A stretch of DNA of 11,162 bases, taken from the NCBI GenBank assembly GCA_021783855.1, contig JAJXTL010000094.1, positions 1-11,162 of the forward strand, in the 5' to 3' direction. Below the pieces are notes generated by a model. The model did not search any database. It had not been told where the DNA came from and saw only the letters and a program-made list of their open reading frames with translations. Source of the stretch: Pseudomonadota bacterium. Its GTDB lineage: Bacteria > Pseudomonadota > Gammaproteobacteria > Burkholderiales > Gallionellaceae. Each line of letters opens with the position of its first letter. Position 1 is the first letter of the stretch. Below are positions 1 to 8,810 of this stretch, piece after piece. The position numbers and the translations under genes are program-made.

Positions 1-663
1 CGCAAGATACTTCACTTCCATGAAGGCCTCTGGCCCCACCATCGCACCGATGGAGATGGGTTCTGCAGGGTCCAGCACCTGGCGCGGTTCAAACGGCGGA
101 AGATAAGCATCGACCTGTTGCTGCGATGGAATGTCCACGCGCTCGAAGGCGTGCGTCAGGATAAAACCGTCCATGCACACCATGATGGGCATGGAAAGCT
201 CTTCTGCCAGGCGGAATGCCTGTATGTGCAGGTCGACCGCTTCCTGGTTGTTTTCGGCGAACAACTGCATCCAGCCCGAATCGCGTTGCGAAAGCGAATC
301 CGAATGGTCGTTCCAGATATTGATCGGCGCGCCGATGGCGCGATTGGCCACCGTCATCACGATGGGCAAGCCCAGTCCCGAAGCGTTGTACACGGCTTCG
401 ACCATAAACAGCAGCCCTTGCGAGGCGGTCGCGGTATAGGCACGACAACCTGCAGCGGATGCGCCGATCGACACAGACATCGCGGCGAACTCGCTTTCCA
501 CGTTGATATATTCGCAAGGTGCGAGCCTGCCTGCCTTGACCATTTCACCCAAAGCTTCCACGATGTGCGTCTGCGGCGAAATGGGATAGGCGCAGATCAC
601 CTCGGGACGGCACAGCGCAATCGCCTCGGCAACCGCCTTGGAACCCTCTATCTGTTTAAGCAT
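1..663 (-). CDS. porA: Pyruvate:ferredoxin oxidoreductase alpha subunit, 3' end outside window
   Basis: Alpha (pyrimidine-domain) subunit of a 2-oxoacid:ferredoxin oxidoreductase, which interconverts pyruvate plus CoA with acetyl-CoA, CO2 and reduced ferredoxin in the cytoplasm. The frame from ATG at 663 is open for 221 codons to the window edge. It contains AYPISPQT (about residues 25-32), the family's substrate-binding loop, here with Ser where Thr is common. It also contains FTAT-like YTATASQG (about 75-82) and APINIWNDHSD (about 114-124), which are typical of the pyruvate type rather than the 2-oxoglutarate type. The start overlaps the gamma-subunit stop by 8 bp, so translation is probably coupled. 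The beta subunit (TPP binding) and any delta ferredoxin subunit are expected beyond position 1. Family assignment is firm. Pyruvate as substrate, and the physiological direction (oxidation or reductive carboxylation), are inferred. Confidence 0.9.
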   Translation of the reverse strand, partial: MLKQIEGSKAVAEAIALCRPEVICAYPISPQTHIVEALGEMVKAGRLAPCEYINVESEFAAMSVSIGASAAGCRAYTATASQGLLFMVEAVYNASGLGLPIVMTVANRAIGAPINIWNDHSDSLSQRDSGWMQLFAENNQEAVDLHIQAFRLAEELSMPIMVCMDGFILTHAFERVDIPSQQQVDAYLPPFEPRQVLDPAEPISIGAMVGPEAFMEVKYLA

Positions 664-1225
664 GCATACTCTCCTTCACCAGATGATAGGCTTCTGTTGC
701 GGCCGCGATATTGCCGATCGCCACCTGACCCTGAAACTTTGCATTGATCGCCTTGATCACCGATTCCAGCTTGATGATACCGGACAGGGCCGCAAATCCT
801 GCCAGCAGCGGCACATTGGGAATGGGTCGCCCAATGTGCCTGATCCCGAGTTCGGTTGCTGGCAATGAGCGGAGGTGCTCGGCCTTGTATGCTCCGACCA
901 GTTCGCTTATGCCGAGTTCTTCAATCCTGTGATGCGAATTGAGCAGAACAAAGCCGTCCTGTTTCAGCCCGGCAAACACGTCGATCTGGTGCAGCAGCGT
1001 GGGATCCTGGATGATGACTGCATCGGGTTCCACGATGGGTTCGCGTGTACGGATCTCTCGGTCTGATATTCGGCAGAATGCCACGACGGGTGCGCCGGTA
1101 CGTTCGGAACCAAAACTCGGGAAAGCCTGGGCATGGCGACCCTCCTCGAAGGCTGCAATGGACAGCATTTCGGCCGCCGTTACGACGCCCTGCCCGCCGC
1201 GACCATGAACCCGAATCTGGAACAT
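656..1225 (-). CDS. porG: Pyruvate:ferredoxin oxidoreductase gamma subunit
   Basis: A 189-residue gamma subunit (CoA-contacting domain III homologue) of the pyruvate/2-oxoacid:ferredoxin oxidoreductase. The N-terminus has the family glycine motif GRGGQGVVTAAE (about residues 8-19), followed by FPSFGSERTGAPV (about 36-48). The length is normal for a stand-alone gamma subunit, so no ferredoxin-like delta domain is fused to it. There is no CxxCxxC cluster. The ATG at 1225 has a purine-rich GGGAGG about 5 bases upstream. It is followed directly by porA with an 8-bp overlap. This differs from the archaeal-type gamma-delta-alpha-beta gene order, because no delta gene lies between. A 47-bp gap with a small hairpin separates it from the FKBP lipoprotein gene upstream, so co-transcription is possible but not shown. 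Confidence 0.93.
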   Translation of the reverse strand: MFQIRVHGRGGQGVVTAAEMLSIAAFEEGRHAQAFPSFGSERTGAPVVAFCRISDREIRTREPIVEPDAVIIQDPTLLHQIDVFAGLKQDGFVLLNSHHRIEELGISELVGAYKAEHLRSLPATELGIRHIGRPIPNVPLLAGFAALSGIIKLESVIKAINAKFQGQVAIGNIAAATEAYHLVKESMHA

Positions 1226-1247
1226 GCACCCTCCCTGCAGAATCTTA

Positions 1248-1266
1248 GGCGCGCGTCAGGCGCACC
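1248..1266 (-). other. Short GC-rich hairpin between fkp lipoprotein gene and porG
   Basis: Seven-base arms, GGTGCGC and GCGCGCC on the minus strand, pair with one G-U and enclose a five-base loop, starting 6 bases after the FKBP stop codon. The following bases (UAAGAUUCUG) are not a true U-tract. It may act as a weak or factor-assisted terminator or as an RNA-stabilising hairpin. The pairing is visible; the function is a guess. Confidence 0.3.
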
Positions 1267-1272
1267 GAACTA

Positions 1273-1734
1273 TCAGTTTACACCCAACAGCTCCACATCG
1301 AATACCAGCGTCGCATTGGGCGGAATCACGCCGCCCGCGCCGCGAGCGCCATAGCCCATGTCGGGCGGTATGATCAGCGTGCGTTGCCCGCCCACCTTCA
1401 TGCCTGCCACGCCTACATCCCAGCCTTTGATCACATGCCCTGCACCAAGCGGGAATTCGAAGGGTTCGCCGCGATCGCGCGAGCTGTCGAATTTCTGGCC
1501 CTTGTGGTCAGGCGCTTTTTCATCGTACAGCCAGCCTGTGTAATGCACCGATACGTTGTGCCCCGGTGTGGCTTCCGCACCCGTGCCCAGTTTCACGTCG
1601 GTCTTGATAAGTGTACTCACGGTGCTGTTTGGCGTAGCTGCTGGCGTAGTTGATGCCATGTGTTCGGAGCATGCAGTGGAAATGAAGGCGCCAGACAGCA
1701 GCAGGGCGAATAACAGTTTGGAAATCAGATTCAT
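1273..1734 (-). CDS. FKBP-type peptidyl-prolyl isomerase, probable lipoprotein
   Basis: A 153-residue protein with a single FKBP domain, which catalyses cis-trans isomerisation of X-Pro bonds and assists folding. Residues 1-21 form a basic plus hydrophobic signal sequence ending ISTAC, with Cys22 as the probable lipidation site and Ser at +2, which favours the outer membrane. A Ser/Thr/Pro/Ala-rich linker runs to about residue 40. The FKBP core follows with VHYTGWL, KFDSS, the VIKGWD active-site tryptophan, GYGARG and a final FDVELL strand, so the usual pocket residues are kept. The lipobox is acceptable but not ideal. The domain is very similar to both domains of the next gene upstream, 49 bp away, pointing to local duplication. 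Its start has only a weak GAG-type ribosome binding site. Confidence 0.9.
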   Translation of the reverse strand: MNLISKLLFALLLSGAFISTACSEHMASTTPAATPNSTVSTLIKTDVKLGTGAEATPGHNVSVHYTGWLYDEKAPDHKGQKFDSSRDRGEPFEFPLGAGHVIKGWDVGVAGMKVGGQRTLIIPPDMGYGARGAGGVIPPNATLVFDVELLGVN

Positions 1735-1783
1735 TTAGGTCTCAATGTTGAATGCAAAGATTGAAAAAGTAGCCGGCTGCGAT

Positions 1784-2470
1784 TTACTGCACGCCCAGCA
1801 ATTCTACGTCGAATACCAGGATGGCATTTGGCGGAATCACGCCACCCGCGCCGCGGCGACCATAGCCCATCTCGGGCGGGATCACCAGCGTGCGACATCC
1901 GCCCACCTTCATGCCGGCCACGCCGACATCCCAACCCTGTATCACCTGCCCCTGGCCCAGTGGGAATTCGAACGGTTCATCGCGATCGCGCGAACTGTCA
2001 AACTTCACGCCCTTGTTCTCCGGTGCGTTCTTGTCGAACAGCCATCCGGTGTAGTGTACGCTGACCATCTGCCCAGCCATGGCCTCGTCGCCTTCGCCGA
2101 CCATGGTGTCCGCGATGTCGGTCTTGATCACCTTAAGCAGCTTCACGTCGAATACCAGCGTGGCATTTGGCGGAATCACGCCGCCTGCACCGCGCGGGCC
2201 ATAACCCATTTCCGGCGGAATCACCAGCGTGCGGCTTCCGCCTTCCTTCATGCCGGCCACGCCCTCGTCCCAACCGCGAATGACGCGCCCCCCGCCCAGC
2301 GGAAAATCGAACGGTTCATTGCGGTCGAGTGAGCTGTCGAATTTCGTGCCCTTGTTGTCAGGCGCGCTCTCGTCGTATAGCCAGCCGGTGTAATGCACGA
2401 TCACGGTTTGTCCGGCTTGCGCTTCTGCGCCTTCGCCCAGTTTGGTATCAGTTTTGATCAGTTCGGTCAT
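1784..2470 (-). CDS. Two-domain FKBP-type peptidyl-prolyl isomerase
   Basis: A 228-residue protein made of two complete FKBP domains in tandem, at about residues 3-114 and 115-228. Each has VHYTGWL, KFDSS, a VI(R/Q)GWD tryptophan motif, IPPEMGYG and a terminal FDV-LL strand, so both look catalytically competent. Both also carry the same roughly ten-residue insertion (xAPxxKG) before KFDSS that is present in the neighbouring lipoprotein FKBP. No signal peptide is visible, so it is predicted to be cytoplasmic. I chose ATG at 2470 because GGAGAA lies 7 bases upstream. An in-frame ATG at 2485, adding five residues, has no ribosome binding site and overlaps that element. The most likely role is a folding helper. 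No partner or substrate can be inferred from the neighbours. Confidence 0.93.
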   Translation of the reverse strand: MTELIKTDTKLGEGAEAQAGQTVIVHYTGWLYDESAPDNKGTKFDSSLDRNEPFDFPLGGGRVIRGWDEGVAGMKEGGSRTLVIPPEMGYGPRGAGGVIPPNATLVFDVKLLKVIKTDIADTMVGEGDEAMAGQMVSVHYTGWLFDKNAPENKGVKFDSSRDRDEPFEFPLGQGQVIQGWDVGVAGMKVGGCRTLVIPPEMGYGRRGAGGVIPPNAILVFDVELLGVQ

Positions 2471-2603
2471 GTTGCATTTCTCCATTTCATTGATGCAGGT
2501 GTGCGGCCAGTTCAGAGCACGCGGTGGTTGATAAAGACCGTCGGAAGGACTGTCGGCGGTAAAAAATTAGGCGTTTCATTGGATTGCTTTTTTAATTTTG
2601 AGG
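2471..2603. other. 133-bp intergenic gap, paiB to two-domain FKBP gene
   Basis: This gap between two minus-strand genes is AT-rich near the paiB stop (2580-2606). It holds an imperfect inverted repeat around 2536-2562. I see no convincing sigma-70 promoter or GC-stem plus U-tract terminator. A promoter for the FKBP genes here is plausible on spacing alone. Confidence 0.4.
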
Positions 2604-3248
2604 TTATGCGGTTTTTAGAAAATGGCTTCTGATCATTCTGGCCATGGCGTTCGCATCGGTCGTATCGCTGCTTGCCAGTCCTTCGATGACGCTCGCTTGA
2701 TTCTGTGGCGGCTGATTCTGGCTTGCTTTCCATTTTCCGGACAGCCTGGTGATAGTGATTTCAATTCCAACAACAGCCTCGATCAGTTTGTCAGTGAATT
2801 CGGAAGGCGCATCCGAAACGGCCCAGGGTTCGGGAAGCTGCGCTTCGTTGTGCGCTGTGAGCGCTTCAAGCTGTTTGCGAATCCAACCGGCATCATCGAT
2901 CACGCGTAAAGTGCCATGCGCGTGAACAACGGCATAGTTCCAGGTGGGAACGACTTTTTTCGTTTCCTTCTTGGTGGCATACAAGGTGGGCGAGATGTAA
3001 ACATCAGGCCCATGAAAAATGGCCAGCGCTTCAATGCCATGTTGAAAATCGCGCCAGACGGGATTGGCACGGGCTACGTGACCGCACAGTGTTCCGAATG
3101 GCGCGGGTTCTGTTACAAGATGCAACGGAATGTGGTTTGCATTGAGTCCCTGCGATGACATCGTGACCAGCGTGGCAAGCGGCTTCTCACGAATTAATTC
3201 GTGCATGATCCCAATGTTTTTCTCCTCAAATTGCTTCGGTATGTACAT
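2604..3248 (-). CDS. PaiB-family FMN-binding protein (putative negative regulator)
   Basis: A 214-residue member of the FMN-binding split-barrel PaiB family, commonly annotated as an FMN-binding negative transcriptional regulator. It starts with the family's MYIPKQFEE opening. The core motifs HGPDVYISPTLY (about residues 79-90) and VPTWNYAVVHAHG (about 100-112) match the FMN/ligand-binding signature. No helix-turn-helix is evident, so direct DNA binding should not be assumed. The ATG at 3248 shares its A with the metH stop codon (TAATG), and there is no strong ribosome binding site of its own, so it probably depends on translational coupling to metH. The biochemical role is uncertain: members are linked in Bacillus to sporulation and protease gene repression, while related split barrels bind flavin or heme. 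Confidence 0.88.
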   Translation of the reverse strand: MYIPKQFEEKNIGIMHELIREKPLATLVTMSSQGLNANHIPLHLVTEPAPFGTLCGHVARANPVWRDFQHGIEALAIFHGPDVYISPTLYATKKETKKVVPTWNYAVVHAHGTLRVIDDAGWIRKQLEALTAHNEAQLPEPWAVSDAPSEFTDKLIEAVVGIEITITRLSGKWKASQNQPPQNQASVIEGLASSDTTDANAMARMIRSHFLKTA

Positions 3249-6200
3249 TAGTAGCTCAACACCGGTGCTAACCAGCGCTCTGCGGTTTCAATGTCCCAGC
3301 CTTTGCGCCTGGCATAGCTTGCCACCTGGTCTTTGTCTATCTTGCCGGTCGCGAAGTATTGCGATTTCGGGTGCGAGAAATAAAAGCCGCTGACCGCCGC
3401 GGTGGGCAGCATTGCAAAGCTTTCGGTGATCGTGATGCCCGCCTTATTCGGCGCATCCAGCAGTTCGAACAAAGGTCCTTTTTCGGTGTGCTCCGGGCAG
3501 GCCGGGTAACCTGGCGCGGGGCGGATGCCGCGATACTTTTCATTGATCAACGCGTCGTTGTCAAGTGCCTCATCCGCAGCATAGCCCCAGAATTCGCGGC
3601 GCACACGCTGGTGCAGCAATTCGGCAAATGCTTCCGCCAGACGGTCGGCCAGCGCTTTCAACATGATCGCGTTGTAGTCGTCGTTATTTTTTTCGAACTC
3701 TGCAACATGCTCTTCTATGCCGATGCCGGCGGTGACGGCAAACCCGCCGATGTAATCCGCAACGCCGGATTCCTTCGGTGCGATGAAATCTGCCAGGCAA
3801 TAGTTGGGAATGTCCGCAGGCTTCTTGGTCTGCTGGCGCAGGTTGTGCCAGGTCATCGCCACCTTAGCGCGTGTGTCGTCGGTGTAGATTTCGATATCGT
3901 CGCTGTTTACCGTGTTCGCCGGGAACAGGCCGAATACCGCATTGGCGGTGAGCCATTTCTCGGCTATGATTTTTTCCAGCATCGCCTGCGCATCGGCAAA
4001 CAGTTTGCGCGCCTCCATACCCACCACCTCGTCCTGCAAGATTTTCGGGTAGCGCCCCGCCAGCTCCCAGGACTGGAAGAACGGCGTCCAGTCGATATAC
4101 CCGGCAATCTCGGCCAGAGGATAATCGTTCAATTCCTTCACGCCGATGAATGCAGGCCTGGGCGGCACATAATTTTCCCAGTCGGTTTTGAAGCCGTGCT
4201 CGCGAGCTTCGGCAAGCGAAACATATACGGCGCGGGACTGTCTTTCCTCATGCTGCTTGCGTGTCTCGGCGTATTCGGTTCTGATCGAGGCGACGTACTC
4301 GTCACGCTGCGTGCCTGATAGCAGGTTGCTGCACACGCCCACCGCGCGCGAGGCGTCTGTGACATACACCGTTGCGCCTGATGGATAATTGGGCTCGATT
4401 TTCACTGCGGTATGCACGCGAGAAGTCGTAGCCCCCCCGATCAGAAGCGGTATCTTGAAACCCTGGCGTTCCATTTCCTTTGCGACATGCGCCATCTCTT
4501 CGAGCGATGGCGTGATCAATCCCGACAGGCCAATGATGTCCGCATTGTGCTCGCGCGCAGTGTCGAGGATCTGCTGGCAGGGGACCATCACACCCATGTT
4601 CACCACCTCGAAGTTGTTGCACTGCAGCACCACCGTGACGATGTTCTTGCCGATGTCGTGCACATCGCCCTTGACGGTCGCCATCACGATCTTGCCTTTG
4701 GGTTTGCTGTCGCCCGAGCGCAATTTTTCCGCCTCGATGTAGGGCACGAGATGCGCAACCGCCTGCTTCATCACGCGCGCGGATTTCACGACCTGAGGCA
4801 AAAACATCTTGCCTGCGCCAAAAAGATCACCCACCACGTTCATGCCTGTCATCAACGGCCCTTCGATCACCTCCACCGGGAACTTGGCATGCAATCTTGC
4901 CTCTTCGGTGTCTTCGACGATGAAGGTGGTGATGCCGCGCACCAGCGCGTGGGTCAAGCGCTCCTGCACTGTTCCTTTGCGCCATTCCAGATCCTCGGTC
5001 TGTTCTTTGCCGCCGCCCTTCACAGTCTCTGCGATCCTGACCAGTTTTTCGCCCGCATCAGGATGGCGGTTCAAGACCACGTCCTCCACCGCTTCGCGCA
5101 GCTCTTTCGGGATCTCCTCATACACGCCCAGCTGCCCCGCGTTGACGATGCCCATGTTCATGCCGGCTTTGATTGCGTGATACAGGAACACGGTGTGTAT
5201 CGCCTCGCGCACAGGCTCGTTGCCGCGGAATGAGAACGACACATTGGATACGCCGCCGGAAACTTTCGCGTAAGGCAGGTTCTTCCTGATCCATGCGGTC
5301 GCTTCGATGAAGTCCACCGCGTAGTTGTTGTGCTCCTCTATCCCCGTTGCGATCGCGAAGATGTTGGGATCGAAGATGATGTCCTCAGGCGGAAAACCCA
5401 CCTTGTTCACCAGGATGTCATAGCTGCGTTTGCAGATTTCTGTCTTGCGCTGATAAGTGTCCGCCTGCCCCTGTTCGTCGAAAGCCATCACCACGGCAGC
5501 AGCGCCATAGTTGCGCACCAGCGTGGCGTATTTGATGAAATTTTCTTCGCCTTCCTTGAGCGAAATAGAATTGACGATGGACTTTCCCTGCACGCATTTC
5601 AAGCCCGCTTCGATGATGTCCCACTTGGATGAGTCTATCATCAACGGCACTTTGGAAATATCCGGTTCCGAGGCGATCAGGTTGAGGAATTTCACCATCG
5701 CGGCTTTGCCGTCCAGCATCGCCTCGTCCATGTTCACGTCTATCACCTGCGCGCCGGTTTCAACCTGCTGCTTGGCGATTTCCAGCGCCTCTTCATAATT
5801 ACCTTCCAGAATGAGTCGCTTGAATTTGGCAGAGCCAGTGACGTTGCAGCGCTCGCCCACGTTGACGAACAGCGAGCTTTCACCGATGTTGAATGGCTCA
5901 AGGCCGGACAGGCGGCATTCCACCGGATTCTTTGGCAACTTGCGCGGCGGAATATCCTTCACGGCGTCGGCAATCGCCTTGATGAATGCGGGTGAAGTGC
6001 CGCAGCAACCCCCGATGATGTTCAGGTAACCGCTTTGCGCCCACTCCTTGATCAGGCCGGACATATTCTCCGGCGTGTCGTCGTAGCCGGTTTCGGCCAG
6101 TGGATTGGGCAGCCCGGCATTGGGATGGGCGCTCACGTAGCAGTCCGCCACGCGCGACAATTCCGCCACATACTGGCGCAGCTCTTCGGCACCCAGCGCG

Positions 6201-6928
6201 CAGTTCAAACCGAATGAAATGGGATTGGCATGCGCCAGCGAATTGTAGAACGCCTCGGTCACCTGCCCCGTCAGCGTGCGGCCGGAAGCATCGGTGATGG
6301 TGCCTGAGATCATGACAGGCAATTCGGTCTTGCGTTCTTCAAACACCTGCTTCACCGCAAAGATCGCAGCCTTCGCATTGAGCGTGTCGAATATCGTCTC
6401 GATCAGAATCAGATCCGCGCCGCCGTCCATCAGGCCGTTGGTGGCCTCGGCATAATCCGTCACCAGCTGATCAAAGGTGATGTTGCGCGCGGCAGGGTCG
6501 TTCACGTCGGGTGAAATCGTTGCTGTCTTGTCGGTAGGACCCAGCACGCCTGCGACAAAGCGCGGCTTCTCTGGTGTGGCATACTCATTGCAGGCCTCGC
6601 GCGCCAGCGCCGCACCCGCCTTGTTCAGCTCGTAATTGAGCTCGGCCATGCCATACGCCTTGAGCGTGGTGGCATTCGCACCAAAAGTGTTGGTCTCGAT
6701 GATATCCGCACCGGCTTCCAGATATTCGCAATGGATCTGTTTGATCACGGCGGACCTGGTCAGCACCAGCAGATCGTTGTTGCCCTTCAGATCGCGGTGC
6801 CAGTCCTTGAAACGCTCGCCACGATAATCCGCCTCGGTCAGCTTGTGACGCTGTATCATCGTGCCCATCGCGCCGTCCAGTATCAGGATGCGTTGCTGGA
6901 GATGCTGTTCGATAGGGTGTCGAATCAT
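3248..6928 (-). CDS. metH: Cobalamin-dependent methionine synthase
   Basis: A full-length 1226-residue B12-dependent methionine synthase. It transfers the methyl group of 5-methyltetrahydrofolate to homocysteine in the cytoplasm via methylcobalamin. The homocysteine domain spans about 1-330, with zinc ligands Cys243, Cys308 and Cys309 (GLNCALG; GGCCGTS). The pterin domain is about 350-615 ([21 protein letters not shown]). The cap and cobalamin domains cover about 640-880, with the GDVHDIGKN loop carrying cobalt ligand His757. The AdoMet reactivation domain is about 900-1226, with RPAPGYPAC near 1136-1144. Every key motif is intact. The start is fixed by an in-frame TGA five codons upstream. 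The ATG lacks a good ribosome binding site and overlaps the end of a small upstream ORF. The stop overlaps the paiB start by one base. Confidence 0.98.
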   Translation of the reverse strand: MIRHPIEQHLQQRILILDGAMGTMIQRHKLTEADYRGERFKDWHRDLKGNNDLLVLTRSAVIKQIHCEYLEAGADIIETNTFGANATTLKAYGMAELNYELNKAGAALAREACNEYATPEKPRFVAGVLGPTDKTATISPDVNDPAARNITFDQLVTDYAEATNGLMDGGADLILIETIFDTLNAKAAIFAVKQVFEERKTELPVMISGTITDASGRTLTGQVTEAFYNSLAHANPISFGLNCALGAEELRQYVAELSRVADCYVSAHPNAGLPNPLAETGYDDTPENMSGLIKEWAQSGYLNIIGGCCGTSPAFIKAIADAVKDIPPRKLPKNPVECRLSGLEPFNIGESSLFVNVGERCNVTGSAKFKRLILEGNYEEALEIAKQQVETGAQVIDVNMDEAMLDGKAAMVKFLNLIASEPDISKVPLMIDSSKWDIIEAGLKCVQGKSIVNSISLKEGEENFIKYATLVRNYGAAAVVMAFDEQGQADTYQRKTEICKRSYDILVNKVGFPPEDIIFDPNIFAIATGIEEHNNYAVDFIEATAWIRKNLPYAKVSGGVSNVSFSFRGNEPVREAIHTVFLYHAIKAGMNMGIVNAGQLGVYEEIPKELREAVEDVVLNRHPDAGEKLVRIAETVKGGGKEQTEDLEWRKGTVQERLTHALVRGITTFIVEDTEEARLHAKFPVEVIEGPLMTGMNVVGDLFGAGKMFLPQVVKSARVMKQAVAHLVPYIEAEKLRSGDSKPKGKIVMATVKGDVHDIGKNIVTVVLQCNNFEVVNMGVMVPCQQILDTAREHNADIIGLSGLITPSLEEMAHVAKEMERQGFKIPLLIGGATTSRVHTAVKIEPNYPSGATVYVTDASRAVGVCSNLLSGTQRDEYVASIRTEYAETRKQHEERQSRAVYVSLAEAREHGFKTDWENYVPPRPAFIGVKELNDYPLAEIAGYIDWTPFFQSWELAGRYPKILQDEVVGMEARKLFADAQAMLEKIIAEKWLTANAVFGLFPANTVNSDDIEIYTDDTRAKVAMTWHNLRQQTKKPADIPNYCLADFIAPKESGVADYIGGFAVTAGIGIEEHVAEFEKNNDDYNAIMLKALADRLAEAFAELLHQRVRREFWGYAADEALDNDALINEKYRGIRPAPGYPACPEHTEKGPLFELLDAPNKAGITITESFAMLPTAAVSGFYFSHPKSQYFATGKIDKDQVASYARRKGWDIETAERWLAPVLSY

Positions 6929-6966
6929 GGCTTGTTGTCGTCAAAAATAGTCAGGCATTTTATCAT
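6925..6966 (-). CDS. Candidate 13-residue leader ORF coupled to metH
   Basis: ATG at 6966 opens a 13-codon frame ([13 protein letters not shown]) whose TGA overlaps the metH ATG as ATGA. It has the canonical ribosome binding site AAGGA 7 bases upstream, whereas metH itself has none. The arrangement suggests that ribosomes load at the small ORF and re-initiate at metH. The peptide has no run of Met or other regulatory codons, so classical attenuation is not suggested. The ORF could be fortuitous. No product homology is recognised. Confidence 0.4.
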   Translation of the reverse strand: MIKCLTIFDDNKP

Positions 6967-6997
6967 GCTGTCATCCTTAAGCGAAAACGACAAAAGA

Positions 6998-8491
6998 TCA
7001 GTTCTTGTCCATGCGCCGATACTGCACGGCTTCGGCGATATGCCTGCGCTCTATCGTTGCACAGCCTTCGAGATCAGCGATGCTGCGTGCGAGCCTCAAT
7101 ACGCGGTGATAGGCACGCGCGGAAAGATCCAGCCGCGTGATCGCCAGCCTTAACAGCGCCTCGCCTGGCTCATCCGGTGTGCAGTAGGTGCCGGTTTCAG
7201 TCACCGAAAGCTGTGCGTTGCATTTTTGCTGGCGCACAAGCTGAGTTGCGCGCGCAGCTTCGACACGCGACTGTATCAAGGCGCTTGCTTCACCCTCGGC
7301 CTTGCCAAGCAGATCATCCTGCGGTACCGCGGGCACCTCGATCTGGATGTCGATGCGGTCGAGCAAGGGACCGGAAATCTTGCCGCGGTAATGCGCAATC
7401 TGATCCGGCGTGCACCGGCACTTGCCGCTGTAATGGCCAAAATAGCCGCACGGGCAGGGATTCATCGCCGCAATCAGCTGGAATTGCGCTGGAAACTCGG
7501 CGCGACGGGCCGCGCGCGAGATGGTGATGCACCCCGACTCCAAAGGTTCACGCAACGCTTCCAGCACGCTGCGATCGAACTCTGGCAACTCATCCAGAAA
7601 AAGCACGCCGTGCAAAGCCATGGAAATTTCACCCGGGCGCGGATTGCTGCCGCCGCCGACCAAGGCCACGCCTGATGCCGTGTGATGGGGTGCGCGATAG
7701 GGGCGCATTTTCCATTTGGACACATCGAAACTGCCATCCAGAGACTGCATCGCAGCGCTTTCCAGCGCCTCAGTTTCCGTCATGGCCGGCAGGATGCCCG
7801 GAAAACGTGCAGCCAGCATCGATTTTCCGGTGCCCGGCGGTCCGATCATCAGCACGCTGTGACCTCCTGCAGCGGCAATTTCCAGCGCGCGTTTGACCTG
7901 CTCCTGCCCCTTCACCTCGTTCATGTCCGGGTAATGCGGTACAACGGACATGGGCTTGCCGGAATATGGCATGATTGCATCGCGTCCGCTTAAGTGAGCT
8001 GCGACCTGAAGCAGCGTTCTGGCAGGATAAACAGCAGCGCTATCGACGAGCGCCGCCTCTGCCGCGTTCATTTCCGGCAGAATGAAAGCGCGCCCTGAAC
8101 CTGCCGCGCGATAGGTCATCGCAAGCGCACCGCGTATCGGGCGCAGCTCCCCGGTCAACGCAAGCTCTCCGGCATATTCATAACCTGCAAGCTTGTCAGC
8201 AGGAATTTGCCCGGTTGCCGCAAGTATCCCCAGTGCAATCGGCAGATCATAACGTCCGCTTTCCTTGGGCAAATCAGCGGGCGCGAGATTGACGGTAATG
8301 CGTCGCGCTGGGAAATCAAACTGACAGTTTTGCAGTGCAGCACGCACGCGCTCCCGGCTTTCCTTGACTTCGGTTTCAGGCAGACCCACGATGGTGAAAC
8401 TGGGCAGACCACCCGCCAGGTGTACTTCGACGGTAACCAGCTCGGCTTCCATGCCGGATAGTGCGCGGCTGTAGAGCACCGCGAGGCTCAT
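6998..8491 (-). CDS. comM: YifB/ComM-family AAA+ ATPase (Mg-chelatase-like)
   Basis: A 497-residue protein of the YifB/ComM family. In Vibrio, ComM is a hexameric helicase that promotes branch migration during natural transformation. The N-terminal Lon-protease-like fold (about 1-170) is followed by the Mg-chelatase AAA+ module. This has Walker A GPPGTGKS at 217-224 and Walker B GVLFLDELPEF at 295-305. A four-cysteine patch follows at 346, 348, 358 and 360 (NPCPCGYFG, KCRC), then the LLDRIDI sensor region and a C-terminal Mg-chelatase domain. The length is normal and all motifs are intact. The start is 4 bp after the ubiK stop, with AGGA 8 bases upstream inside ubiK, so the two genes form one operon. 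A 69-bp gap leads to metH and contains no obvious terminator, so read-through is plausible. The role in DNA uptake is inferred from the family. Confidence 0.95.
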   Translation of the reverse strand: MSLAVLYSRALSGMEAELVTVEVHLAGGLPSFTIVGLPETEVKESRERVRAALQNCQFDFPARRITVNLAPADLPKESGRYDLPIALGILAATGQIPADKLAGYEYAGELALTGELRPIRGALAMTYRAAGSGRAFILPEMNAAEAALVDSAAVYPARTLLQVAAHLSGRDAIMPYSGKPMSVVPHYPDMNEVKGQEQVKRALEIAAAGGHSVLMIGPPGTGKSMLAARFPGILPAMTETEALESAAMQSLDGSFDVSKWKMRPYRAPHHTASGVALVGGGSNPRPGEISMALHGVLFLDELPEFDRSVLEALREPLESGCITISRAARRAEFPAQFQLIAAMNPCPCGYFGHYSGKCRCTPDQIAHYRGKISGPLLDRIDIQIEVPAVPQDDLLGKAEGEASALIQSRVEAARATQLVRQQKCNAQLSVTETGTYCTPDEPGEALLRLAITRLDLSARAYHRVLRLARSIADLEGCATIERRHIAEAVQYRRMDKN

Positions 8492-8495
8492 GGGA

Positions 8496-8756
8496 TCATT
8501 CCTGCGACGCGGACGATCCGGTCGATTTGCCGTGCTCCAGTTCTGTCACGCGCGCTTCGAGCGCAGCCAGCTGTTCGCGCGTGCGGGCAAGCACCTGGGT
8601 CTGAATATCGAATTCCTCGCGCGTGACCAGATCGAGTTTGGCAAAGCCCTGCGCCAGCAAAGCGCGCATGTTTTTTTCGATGTCCCTGGCCGGGCTGTTC
8701 TTGACAGCATCGTGCAACTTGCCTGACAAATCTTCAAATACCTTTGCGTTCAGCAT
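8496..8756 (-). CDS. ubiK: Ubiquinone biosynthesis accessory factor UbiK (BMFP/YqiC)
   Basis: An 86-residue BMFP-domain protein. In enterobacteria UbiK (YqiC) binds UbiJ and membrane lipid and helps aerobic ubiquinone synthesis. The visible features are an N-terminal segment with FEDLSGKLHDAV, then KNMRALLAQGFAKLDLVTREEFD, then a C-terminal heptad region (about residues 45-75, with ARTREQLAALEARVTELE) that should form the trimeric coiled coil. The polar tail is disordered. The ATG at 8756 is chosen because AAGGAG lies 6 bases upstream and the family begins at this residue. The reading frame extends 23 codons further upstream, but without family similarity. It is coupled to comM (4-bp gap). 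The 107-bp gap upstream carries a large inverted repeat. Confidence 0.93.
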   Translation of the reverse strand: MLNAKVFEDLSGKLHDAVKNSPARDIEKNMRALLAQGFAKLDLVTREEFDIQTQVLARTREQLAALEARVTELEHGKSTGSSASQE

Positions 8757-8810
8757 GAGGTTCTCCTTGTTTGAGGTGGCGAGTTTAACAGAGCTGCAGC
8801 GCTCGCGTCC

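Noticed and set aside
1745..2332. Plus-strand 195-codon frame opposite the two-domain FKBP gene
   Set aside because: It repeats internally only because the FKBP domains on the other strand are duplicated. It has no recognisable protein features.
2471..2485. Upstream ATG at 2485 as start of the two-domain FKBP
   Set aside because: It has no ribosome binding site, and its first codons overlap the GGAGAA that serves ATG 2470.
2570..2603. Intrinsic terminator after the PaiB-family gene
   Set aside because: There is an A-rich then T-rich stretch that could pair, but without a GC-rich stem. It looks like ordinary AT-rich spacer.
3359..5233. Long plus-strand open frames (319 and 273 codons) opposite metH
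   Set aside because: They are antisense shadows of a complete, motif-rich metH, with low-complexity His/Arg-rich translations typical of GC-biased opposite frames.
6929..6997. Cobalamin or S-adenosylhomocysteine riboswitch ahead of metH
   Set aside because: The gap is only 69 bp and no B12-box-like or SAH-riboswitch-like conserved core is visible. A cobalamin riboswitch would not fit.
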